A DNA stretch of 64,000 nt from Herbaspirillum rhizosphaerae (GTDB lineage Bacteria; Pseudomonadota; Gammaproteobacteria; Burkholderiales; Burkholderiaceae_D), in assembly GCF_001189965.1 (NCBI RefSeq), contig NZ_LFLU01000001.1:551935-615934 (forward strand). Reading direction: 5' to 3'. The position numbers and the translations under genes were made by a program. Each line of letters begins with the position of its first letter. Positions within the stretch are counted from its first letter, which is position 1. This document shows, piece after piece, positions 44,201-51,438 of this stretch. The notes under the pieces were generated by a model. That model saw only the letters and a list, made by a program, of their open reading frames with translations, was not told the DNA's origin and did no database searches.

Positions 44201-45511
44201 ATGAAATCCATCAAAGTAGGTTTGCTCGGCATCGGCACCGTGGGTTCCGGTACTTTCAATGTATTGAAGCGCAATCAGGAAGAAATTGCGCGGCGCGCAG
44301 GGCGCGGCATTGAAATTACCATGGTGGCCGATCTGAACACAGAGCGCGCCACCGAGCTGACCAATGGACAAGTCAAGGTGGTTAACGACGCCAATCTGGT
44401 CGTCAACGATCCGGACATCGATATCGTCATCGAACTGATCGGCGGCTACGGCCTCGCCAAGGATCTGGTTCTGAAGGCGATCGCCAACGGCAAGCACGTG
44501 GTCACCGCCAACAAGGCTCTGATTGCCACACACGGCAACGAGATCTTCAAGGCCGCCCAGGAAAAGGGCGTCATGGTCGCATTCGAAGCGGCAGTGGCCG
44601 GCGGCATCCCGATCATCAAGGCGTTGCGTGAAGGCCTGACCGCCAACCGCATCCAGTGGATCGCCGGCATCATCAACGGCACCACCAACTTCATCCTGTC
44701 CGAGATGCGCGACAAGGGCCTGGACTTCGACGTCGTGCTGAAAGAGGCGCAACGCCTGGGTTATGCAGAAGCCGATCCGACCTTCGACATCGAAGGCGTG
44801 GACGCTGCCCACAAGCTGACCATCATGGCCTCAATCGCGTTCGGCATCCCGGTGCAGTTCGACAAGGCGCACGTGGAAGGCATCACCAAGCTGCAGGCAA
44901 CCGACATCCGCTATGCAGAACAACTCGGCTACCGCATCAAGCTGCTGGGCATCACACGCCAGACCGCCAACGGCATTGAACTGCGCGTGCACCCGACGCT
45001 GATTCCATCGGGCCGCCTGATCGCCAACGTCGAAGGCGCGATGAACGCCGTCATGGTGCGCGGCGACGCCGTGGGCGAGACGCTGTACTACGGCAAGGGC
45101 GCCGGCTCCGAGCCGACCGCGTCGGCCGTGATTGCCGATCTGGTAGACATCACGCGTCTGGCGACCGCCGATCCGGAACACCGCGTGCCTTACCTGGCGT
45201 TCCAGCCGCACGCCATGGCCAGCACTCCGGTGCTGCCGATCCAGGACGTCACCACCAGCTACTACCTGCGCATGCACGTGGCCGACAAGCCGGGCGTGCT
45301 GGCGGATGTCACACGCATCCTGGCGGACTCGTCGATTTCGATCGACGCCATGCTGCAGAAGGAACCGTCGGAAGGCGAAACCCAGACCGATATCATCATG
45401 CTCACGCACCAGACGCAGGAGCGCAACATCGAGGCCGCCATCGCCAAGATCGAAGCCTTGTCGACGGTTGTTGGCACGGTGATGAAGATTCGCCTGGAAG
45501 AGCTGGGCTGA
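44201..45511 (+). CDS. hom: Homoserine dehydrogenase
   Basis: A 436-residue enzyme: NAD site VGLLGIGTVGSGTF, catalytic region GGYGLAKDLVLKAIANGKHVVTANKAL, and a C-terminal ACT domain (YYLRMHVADKPGVLADVTRIL) for threonine feedback. It reduces aspartate semialdehyde to homoserine. The ATG at 44201 is the family-like start; the open frame upstream is not conserved. It has its own terminator and is not adjacent to thrC. Confidence 0.97.
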   Translation: MKSIKVGLLGIGTVGSGTFNVLKRNQEEIARRAGRGIEITMVADLNTERATELTNGQVKVVNDANLVVNDPDIDIVIELIGGYGLAKDLVLKAIANGKHVVTANKALIATHGNEIFKAAQEKGVMVAFEAAVAGGIPIIKALREGLTANRIQWIAGIINGTTNFILSEMRDKGLDFDVVLKEAQRLGYAEADPTFDIEGVDAAHKLTIMASIAFGIPVQFDKAHVEGITKLQATDIRYAEQLGYRIKLLGITRQTANGIELRVHPTLIPSGRLIANVEGAMNAVMVRGDAVGETLYYGKGAGSEPTASAVIADLVDITRLATADPEHRVPYLAFQPHAMASTPVLPIQDVTTSYYLRMHVADKPGVLADVTRILADSSISIDAMLQKEPSEGETQTDIIMLTHQTQERNIEAAIAKIEALSTVVGTVMKIRLEELG

Positions 45512-45532
45512 TCCGGCTGCAATCAGGAAAAT

Positions 45533-45560
45533 AAAAAAGGAGCCTTCGGGCTCCTTTTTT
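45533..45560 (+). terminator. Terminator after hom
   Basis: AAAAAAGGAGCC, TTCG loop, GGCTCCTTTTTT. It is symmetrical, 21 bases after the hom stop. Confidence 0.9.
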
Positions 45561-45589
45561 ATGCGGGTGCGACCAGCGTGCGCTCACGG

Positions 45590-45609
45590 AAAAGGGCGCC
45601 GAAGCGCCC
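45590..45609 (-). terminator. Terminator after the surface-adhesin-E-like gene
   Basis: GGGCGC (45594-45599) and GCGCCC (45604-45609) with loop CGAA; on minus it is followed by T4. Confidence 0.7.
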
Positions 45610-45635
45610 CGGGTTCCTGCCGCGATTGTCGCGGC

Positions 45636-46058
45636 TTATTTTTTTACGTCGGCAATCTTGTAGTCGCAGACGGCCTGCACCATGGCCTCGGCAACAGACA
45701 GCGGCTTGGGTTTGACGAACTGCATGTTTTTCAGCGCATCGGAATGATCGCGGCTATCGCCCTTGCCGTCGTTTTCTGCGTAGATGATTTCCTTGGTCAG
45801 TTTCAGCGTCTGATCCTTGCAGTTGTATTGATGCATGTCCTTGTAGGACTTCAGCGTCGGAAAGCCGCTTTCATTGTTGGGGCGGGCTTCCTTGAAATTC
45901 CAGATCGCCCAGGCTTCGCGAATGCCTTTGGTTTCCTTGATGGAGTCGACATCGATCGACAGCTCAGCCTGATCGGAGCCGCCCAGGCTTTGCCAGTTTT
46001 CCGCATGCGCAGCGCCAGCGCAAATCATGCCCAGCATCAAAATCCATTTTTTCATCAT
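45636..46058 (-). CDS. Surface-adhesin E-like secreted protein
   Basis: A 140-residue protein with a signal peptide (MMKKWILMLGMICAGAAHA). The mature part fits the surface-adhesin protein E family: WQSLGGSDQAELSIDVDSIKE, IWNFKEARPN, YKDMHQYNCKDQTLKL and two Cys that may form a disulfide. Some members in Haemophilus bind host cells; most others are untested small envelope proteins. It lies 254 bases after the CsgG-like gene on the same strand and may be transcribed alone. I am moderately sure of the family. Confidence 0.75.
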   Translation of the reverse strand: MMKKWILMLGMICAGAAHAENWQSLGGSDQAELSIDVDSIKETKGIREAWAIWNFKEARPNNESGFPTLKSYKDMHQYNCKDQTLKLTKEIIYAENDGKGDSRDHSDALKNMQFVKPKPLSVAEAMVQAVCDYKIADVKK

Positions 46059-46280
46059 CTATCCATTTCTGTTCAGAGTGGAGCGCGTGCATGGCAGTGC
46101 CGCCGGCGATCCGTGAGTGAATATGCAGAGAAAGCCGCACCTGCATACGCTTCAGGGCAGTCAGCATAGCGTGCCGGGAGGTTGCTTACAACCCCGGTAA
46201 CGTTTTATTTCACTTCGTCAGGAGAGAGAAAGAAGCGCTCGGGAGCGGCCGATGCGTCGATGCGCCGCGGGAGGGGAAGA

Positions 46281-46303
46281 CCGGCGCGCAGCTTGTGCGC
46301 CGG
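46281..46303 (-). terminator. GC hairpin after the CsgG-like gene (weak)
   Basis: CCGGCGC (46281-46287) and GCGCCGG (46297-46303) around a 9-base loop, 9 bases past the stop. No U-run follows on minus, so termination is uncertain. Confidence 0.35.
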
Positions 46304-46312
46304 CCGGGGACA

Positions 46313-47164
46313 TCACTTGAAGATCACCGTCTTTTGCTCTTGCACGGTGTCGGACTGGCGTTCGATGCGGCGCGAGCTGCGGGTGGAGGCGGCCGGATTG
46401 AACTGCGCCTCCATCTCGGCGGCGACCGCGTCGCCCAGCGAACGCGATACCTCTTGCATCACCTTGCTCTTGTTGAGCGCGATGACCGTGCCGGCGGCAT
46501 TGGCCAGGCGCGTGTCGGAACCTTCGCCCATGGCCGAGAAGGCAGCTTTGATCTCATAGGTTCTGGTATTGATCAGCGAAAACTCGCCGACCAGCTCCAG
46601 CGCCAGCGAGAACGACACCGCATTGGAGCCCTGGATGGGGTTGCTCTCCTGGCGGAAGTCGATGTTGTTGATCGACCCGAACAACACGTAATCCGCGCCG
46701 GGGTAGTAGCCCTTCTTGATGCGGTCGATGATGTCGTACAGCTTCTCGGTGTTTTGCTGCGTCCATGGCTTGCCCTGCACCAGGCGATAGGCGCCGGACT
46801 TCAGCAGTTCGCCCTTGATGTCCGCCGTGAACTTGCGCAGTTCGCCGCGGCTGATCATGGTGATCGAGCCTGAAGCGGCGACCACCGAGCTTTCGCCGCG
46901 GCTGGAAGCGCGTTCCGACGACGATCCCGACGAACTGAAGTTGGAGTCGCGCGAGCGTTCGCTGGCGGAGTAGCTGTTGTTGTGCTTTTCGCGCGCTTCG
47001 AAGTATTGGAAATACTCCTTTACCTTCTCTTCGTACGACAGATCGGTAACGGCAATCCTGGGCAGATTCTGCGCGTGCAATGCAGGCGTCGCAGCGAGCA
47101 GGGACAGTACGACGACAGCCTGTCCCAGCAAGACGTTAAGCATCTTTGATGGCGATGTCAGCAT
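46313..47164 (-). CDS. CsgG/LpoB-fold secreted protein with Ser/Arg-rich insert
   Basis: A 283-residue protein with a cleavable signal peptide (ends ATPALHAQ; no lipobox). After IAVTDLSYEEKVKEYFQYFEARE comes an odd Ser/Arg/Glu-rich stretch (about 60-95), then a CsgG/LpoB-like core (GELRKFTADIKGELLKSGAYRLVQG, ADYVLFGSINNIDFR, FSLINTRTYEIKAAFSAMGEG). CsgG makes the curli secretion pore, but the pore helix segments are not clear here and no curli genes are near. It follows the LpoB-like gene by 39 bases. A relative of LpoB that binds an envelope enzyme is as likely as a secretion pore. Confidence 0.6.
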   Translation of the reverse strand: MLTSPSKMLNVLLGQAVVVLSLLAATPALHAQNLPRIAVTDLSYEEKVKEYFQYFEAREKHNNSYSASERSRDSNFSSSGSSSERASSRGESSVVAASGSITMISRGELRKFTADIKGELLKSGAYRLVQGKPWTQQNTEKLYDIIDRIKKGYYPGADYVLFGSINNIDFRQESNPIQGSNAVSFSLALELVGEFSLINTRTYEIKAAFSAMGEGSDTRLANAAGTVIALNKSKVMQEVSRSLGDAVAAEMEAQFNPAASTRSSRRIERQSDTVQEQKTVIFK

Positions 47165-47203
47165 GATGAAATTCCTTCTGTAGGCGTGACGGTCAGTGAA
47201 CGA

Positions 47204-47803
47204 TCAACGCTTGGAAGTCTTGCGAATTTCTTTTTCGTCAGCCCATTCGATCGTGCCCGATTCGATGTTGGTCATGATCAGGCTGAATTTGTAGTACACG
47301 TCCTTCATGTCGCTGCTGCGCTTGACGATGGAAGTGATGTTACCTTCGATGCGGAACTGGGCGCCTTCCATCTTGCCGACTTTGGCCGTGGCCGATTTCT
47401 TGTACATGCCGCTGTTGTTCTGGCGCACCAGTTCGTCGGTCTGGTTCTGCATGCCGGCGATGTCGGTGGCGAAACGCATGGTGCCGCCCTTGAGCAGCTG
47501 CACGCGGATCGAGTCGGTGATCGAACGCGTATCGATGTATTCGCTGGTCTTGTTCTTGACGTCGGCAATCGTCACCAGCGGCTTGCTCTTGTAGCCGGCC
47601 GCGGATTGACCGAGCGAACGCGCCATCGATTCAGCGATGGTTTGCAGGTCGGTCGAACCGAATTCGTTGGTGACTTGCTCGACGGCCTTGGCATCGCCGT
47701 ACTGCACGTTGCTGCCGACGGTCGGCGTACCGGTTTGCGCGCAGCCGAACATCAGGGCGGAGATGGCGGCCAGGGAGGTGCAGCGGAGTGTGTTGTTCAT
47801 CAT
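47204..47803 (-). CDS. LpoB-like penicillin-binding protein activator lipoprotein
   Basis: A 199-residue protein from the ATG at 47803 (GAGGA site 8 bases earlier; an ATG at 47800 is also possible). Lipid attachment would be Cys near residue 19 in SALMFGC, a weak lipobox. The body fits LpoB: STDLQTIAESMARSL, VTIADVKNKTSEYIDTRSITDSIRVQLL and IEGNITSIVKR with a final YKFSLIMTNIESGTIEWADEKEIRK. E. coli LpoB spans the periplasm to activate PBP1b. Here it lacks the long Pro-rich stalk. Located between ycfL-like and CsgG-like genes. Confidence 0.85.
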   Translation of the reverse strand: MMNNTLRCTSLAAISALMFGCAQTGTPTVGSNVQYGDAKAVEQVTNEFGSTDLQTIAESMARSLGQSAAGYKSKPLVTIADVKNKTSEYIDTRSITDSIRVQLLKGGTMRFATDIAGMQNQTDELVRQNNSGMYKKSATAKVGKMEGAQFRIEGNITSIVKRSSDMKDVYYKFSLIMTNIESGTIEWADEKEIRKTSKR

Positions 47804-47887
47804 GGAAATATCCTCGTTGATTCTGGTAATGGTTTTGTTTTGTCGCCGCACTGACGCTTGCTCAGCAACGTGTCGTCCCAGGCGGCC

Positions 47888-48310
47888 TTAGCGGCCCATG
47901 TATGGCGAGTCGCTGGTCGACAATGACTTGTTGATCGTGGCGCTGAACTGGATCGCAAAATCGCGCGCCTTGGTTGTCGGCGAGACGATCTGCAGCGTCA
48001 GCTTTTGCTCGCCGTTGATCAGCAAGGGTTTCCACGGTTCGTCGTCCCAGACCTGGAAGCCGGTCTCGTCCATCCATTTGACGCGGTAGTAAGCCGTATG
48101 CGGGCGATTGTCGCGATTGGTGACCTCGGCCTGGACGTTCAGCAGGCCGTTCTGGTCGCGCATGCGCAGGCCGGTGAATTCCAGCGAGGCGGGCGCGCCC
48201 AGCAATTCAATCTTGGAGGCGATGGTTTGTGCGTGCGCCGGCGATGCCGGCATGCCCAAGGCAAGCGCAGACGCCAGCGCGCCTGCGATGACGGCGGTAT
48301 TGATCTTCAT
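47888..48310 (-). CDS. YcfL-family (DUF1425) envelope protein
   Basis: A 140-residue protein with signal peptide (ends SPAHAQ), then a single beta-sandwich-like domain: LEFTGLRMRDQNGLLNVQAEVTNRD, YYRVKWMDETGFQVWDDEPWKPLLI, and QIVSPTTKARDFAIQF. This is the YcfL/DUF1425 pattern. In E. coli ycfL also precedes lpoB, so the pair is conserved across distant groups. E. coli YcfL is a lipoprotein; this copy lacks a lipobox Cys. Function unknown. Confidence 0.82.
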   Translation of the reverse strand: MKINTAVIAGALASALALGMPASPAHAQTIASKIELLGAPASLEFTGLRMRDQNGLLNVQAEVTNRDNRPHTAYYRVKWMDETGFQVWDDEPWKPLLINGEQKLTLQIVSPTTKARDFAIQFSATINKSLSTSDSPYMGR

Positions 48311-48380
48311 GTTGTTGACTGCTCCCTGTTATCCCACACTACGTGTTCTTGTTGCTGCATTTGTTGCCGCATCGGATGCA

Positions 48381-50009
48381 TCACGGCGCCGTGACGCTGG
48401 CCGATACCGGCACAATGGCTTTTTTCTTGCTGCCGGCGACGGTGCTTGTTTTGTCTGCCGTGGTGTTCGTCGTGCTTGCAGCCGTATTCGTTGTCGCTGT
48501 TGTCTTTTTCGCTTTCCCCTTGGCAGCGACCTTGGCGGATGGCACCGGTTTGTCCGGGGCCGCCAGCGCCAGCGCTGCCTGCTCCGCATTATAGGGTGTC
48601 TGCGCCAGATAAAGCGAGGGGCCGGAGGTGCGCAGGGTCACCAATGCGTAGGCGCCGGAGACGCCCACTTCGCGCAGCTGCGGGCCGGTCGCGGTCGGCA
48701 GCAGGATCTTGTGCATGCCCGGCGACAGCTTGACGCGGGCCACCGAGAAGAAGCCGGGCAAGGTGCGCCAGGTGCGTTCGTCGGCCACTTCGCTGACGAC
48801 GGTGCCGACCTTGGCGGCGATGCTCAGCAGCGAGCCGAACGCACCCATCGAACCGGCGTTGTCGTCGATGGCTTTTTGCGCCACGCCTTTGGTGATGGCG
48901 CGAATCGACGAGCGCGCGATGATGCCCGGCATTTCATCCGACAAGGCGCGGCGCGCCATCTGGTCGACGCTGGTCAGCAGCGAAACCGGCACCGGCTTTT
49001 CGTCCACCGTGATGCTGGCCGGAACGATGGAATTGTCGGCGGCGCGAATCACCGGCCAGGAGATCGGCGTGGCGATCAGGCTGAGGCCGTTGCGGCCCGG
49101 AATCGGCAGAATGATCGGCAAGGTCATCGAACTGATGGCCGGCGCGCTGCCGGATTCGATCACGATCAGCGTATCGACCAGTTTCGGCGAGCGGGCGCGT
49201 ACACGGCCATCGAGACCTTTGAGTCCGTCTTCCAGCAACGCCTGGCCCGGACGCATTTCGATCGCCTTGCGGTAGCCGGCTGCGGCCAGCGAGGGCTCGC
49301 CCAGGCCTTCGTAGACGAAACCGGCGAGATAATTGGCGAAGGCCGATTCGTAAGAATTCTTCAGTGCGCGCACCGCAGGGTCTTCCAGCGTTTCCACCGG
49401 ATAACCGTTGAGCTCCTTGTAGGACGTGGTCTTCAATCCTTTCGATTCGGCGCTGCTCTTGGCGGCGTCCAGTTCCTTGCTGCGGAAGTCCGAAATGATG
49501 GCTTCGCGCTCATGCATTTTCTTGATTTCGGTGCGGGCGGAGTCCCAGTCGCCGATGGCCAGATGGTCCAGCGCGAGACGAACGTTGACGAAGACTTTTT
49601 CGTAATCGCGGCCATCGTAACGGCGCGTGGTGTCGTTCAGCAGGAAGGAGCCGATATCGCCCATCACTTTGGAGGGATCGGTTTTGACCTGGTCTTCCCA
49701 GCCGCGTACTTTTTCGTCGGCGGCGAGCCAGGTTTCCTTGCTGGCTTCATACGAACCCTTCATGCGCAGGAGTTCGCCTTTTTCAAGGAAGTAGAGCAGA
49801 TCCTTGTCTTTGTCCGGGTTCTGCTGCTCCAGCGCCTGCAACGCCATGTCGGTGTTGCCCATTTTCATGGCGTCTACGGTGGAGGTCGCCTTGCGATCGT
49901 AGCCCTGCGTCGCGCAACCGGTGATTAGCGCGGCGATACAGACGCTGCTGCCGACGCTCTTGCTGAATTGCCTGAATTGTTTTGTGATGGAATTGTTGTG
50001 CTGAAGCAT
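48381..50009 (-). CDS. COG3014-family lipoprotein
   Basis: A 542-residue protein with lipobox LITGC (Cys at about residue 32). It has TPR-like helices over about 45-250 (DMALQALEQQNPDKDKDLLYFLEKGELLRMKGSYEAS, RLALDHLAIGDWDSARTEIK, YLAGFVYEGLGEPSLAAAGYRKAIEM), a beta-rich middle (VDTLIVIESGSAPAISS), and an Ala/Thr/Lys tail (about 480-535). COG3014 proteins are uncharacterised and often sit with ycfL and lpoB homologues. It is the first gene of this module, with a strong GGGGAGGA site. It may be an outer membrane scaffold. Confidence 0.82.
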   Translation of the reverse strand: MLQHNNSITKQFRQFSKSVGSSVCIAALITGCATQGYDRKATSTVDAMKMGNTDMALQALEQQNPDKDKDLLYFLEKGELLRMKGSYEASKETWLAADEKVRGWEDQVKTDPSKVMGDIGSFLLNDTTRRYDGRDYEKVFVNVRLALDHLAIGDWDSARTEIKKMHEREAIISDFRSKELDAAKSSAESKGLKTTSYKELNGYPVETLEDPAVRALKNSYESAFANYLAGFVYEGLGEPSLAAAGYRKAIEMRPGQALLEDGLKGLDGRVRARSPKLVDTLIVIESGSAPAISSMTLPIILPIPGRNGLSLIATPISWPVIRAADNSIVPASITVDEKPVPVSLLTSVDQMARRALSDEMPGIIARSSIRAITKGVAQKAIDDNAGSMGAFGSLLSIAAKVGTVVSEVADERTWRTLPGFFSVARVKLSPGMHKILLPTATGPQLREVGVSGAYALVTLRTSGPSLYLAQTPYNAEQAALALAAPDKPVPSAKVAAKGKAKKTTATTNTAASTTNTTADKTSTVAGSKKKAIVPVSASVTAP

Positions 50010-50097
50010 TTTTTATCCTCCCCAGGAAAGCCTTGCTGCCGAAAGATGCCGGCAGGCATTTTTTTGTTGTATGCATTGTAAAGATTGCAGGCGCAAA

Positions 50098-50123
50098 TTG
50101 CCTCATTCATTTGAATGAGGCAA
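50098..50123. promoter_or_regulatory. 26-bp interrupted palindrome in the divergent COG3014-LuxR promoter region
   Basis: TTGCCTCATTCA (50098-50109), two T, then TGAATGAGGCAA (50112-50123): perfect 12-base arms. It lies 89 bases from the COG3014 start and 66 from the LuxR start, in a 179-base gap. The shape fits a dimeric regulator such as the neighbouring LuxR-type protein. It is not followed by a U-run, so it is not a terminator. Confidence 0.6.
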
Positions 50124-50188
50124 GGAAATGTTCTATTCTCAGCCGAGGGAAAGTCGCAGCAGAAAAATAAAGCGATTCAGGGGTAGCC

Positions 50189-51337
50189 ATGACAACAAGC
50201 AATAGCACGGGGAACGCCGGGCAACGCTTTGGTCAGCTGGTCGAGTTGATCTACGACTCGGTGCAGGACCTGGGGCAGATTGCACCGGCGATGGAAATGA
50301 TGTGCCGCGAACTGGGCGCGATTGCAGGGCACTATGTCCAGATGGATGTGCAGAGCCGCGAAGTCATTGCGTCTTGCGTGAGCAATAGCGACTATCAGGC
50401 CGGGGATCTCGAATACAAGGAATACTACAGCCAGGTCGACGACCGGCTGGGATGGCTCGCGACCGGCGAGGTCGGCGAGTGGCGCGCCGACCACCAGCGT
50501 TTCGACGAGCGCTTCGTGCGCAAGAGCGAGATCTACAACGATTTTCTTTTCAAATACGGCGGGCGTCACATGGTGGTGGGGCGCATCGCGGAGAACGCCA
50601 GCCAGTCCGAAGCCATCGCTTTGCTCAGGCCGCTCGGCGCGCCCGAATACGCCGAGCAGGAATATCAATTCCTGCGTACGCTGTCGCCGCACCTGATTCG
50701 TTCCGCCACCTTGCGCTCGCGCATGTGCGCGCTGGAGCGCCAGCAGTGCGCCAGCGAATCGGTGGTGGCGCATCTGCCTTACGGCACCGTCTGGGTCAAT
50801 GCCGCCGGGCGTATCGTCTCGATGAACACGCAAGCGGCGGATATCTTGCAGGCCGCCGACGGTTTGTCGGTGCGCAAGGATCGTCTCGTGGCGTATGAAA
50901 CGGCAGATGCGGAGAAACTGGCGTGCGCCTTGCAACTGGCGACGACAGCGCAGGCGCGACAGGGTCAGTGGTTTGCTGTGACGCGTCGCAAGGAAGCCGT
51001 GCCGCTGGTGGTGTCGGTCATCCCCGCCACGATTCCGGCAGCGCTCGATCCCCTGAGCGGCGGACCGTTCGCCCTGCTGATTCTGCAAGACATGACGCGC
51101 CAGCGCGTCTCGCGCGCGACGCAGTTGCAGATCATCTATCGCCTGACGCCGGCGGAAACGCGTCTGGCCGAAGCCCTGCTGGAAAACGACACCATCGAAT
51201 CCTATGCGCTGAAAAGCAGGGTCAGCCGCAATACCGTGCGCACCCATCTGGCCAGCCTGTTCGCCAAGACCGGCACCAAGCGCCAGGCCGAACTGATCCG
51301 CACCTTGCTGGCCTCGCAGCCGCACGTGATTTTGTAG
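50189..51337 (+). CDS. LuxR-family transcriptional regulator with PAS-like sensor
   Basis: A 382-residue regulator. The N-terminal 190 residues have no clear family (LVELIYDSVQDLGQIAPAMEMMCRELGAIAGHYVQMDV), the centre (about 190-290) looks PAS-like (LPYGTVWVNAAGRIVSMNTQAADIL), and the C-terminus is a LuxR helix-turn-helix (LTPAETRLAEALLENDTIESYALKSRVSRNTVRTHLASLFAKTGT). It lacks the autoinducer domain of LuxR and a receiver domain. It is divergent to the COG3014 operon and may control it. An ATG at 50189 after AGGGGT is the start. Confidence 0.88.
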   Translation: MTTSNSTGNAGQRFGQLVELIYDSVQDLGQIAPAMEMMCRELGAIAGHYVQMDVQSREVIASCVSNSDYQAGDLEYKEYYSQVDDRLGWLATGEVGEWRADHQRFDERFVRKSEIYNDFLFKYGGRHMVVGRIAENASQSEAIALLRPLGAPEYAEQEYQFLRTLSPHLIRSATLRSRMCALERQQCASESVVAHLPYGTVWVNAAGRIVSMNTQAADILQAADGLSVRKDRLVAYETADAEKLACALQLATTAQARQGQWFAVTRRKEAVPLVVSVIPATIPAALDPLSGGPFALLILQDMTRQRVSRATQLQIIYRLTPAETRLAEALLENDTIESYALKSRVSRNTVRTHLASLFAKTGTKRQAELIRTLLASQPHVIL

Positions 51338-51387
51338 CCGCCATCAGCGCACAGCCCGAAAATCGTGGCCCCCTGCGGCCAGCCAGC

Positions 51388-51393
51388 TATAAT
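51388..51393 (+). promoter_or_regulatory. -10 element upstream of thrC
   Basis: A perfect TATAAT lies 46 bases before the thrC ATG. No good -35 is seen at 16-18 bases. It suggests that thrC is transcribed on its own, as expected from its separation from hom. Confidence 0.45.
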
Positions 51394-51438
51394 GACGGTC
51401 TTCGTGCAACCTGCTGCAAGACTTATCTCATATACGCT

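Noticed and set aside
48108..49928. 606-codon open frame on plus, antisense to the COG3014 gene
   Set aside because: The minus protein has a lipobox, ribosome site and family pattern; the plus frame is Arg/Gly/Val-rich without motifs.
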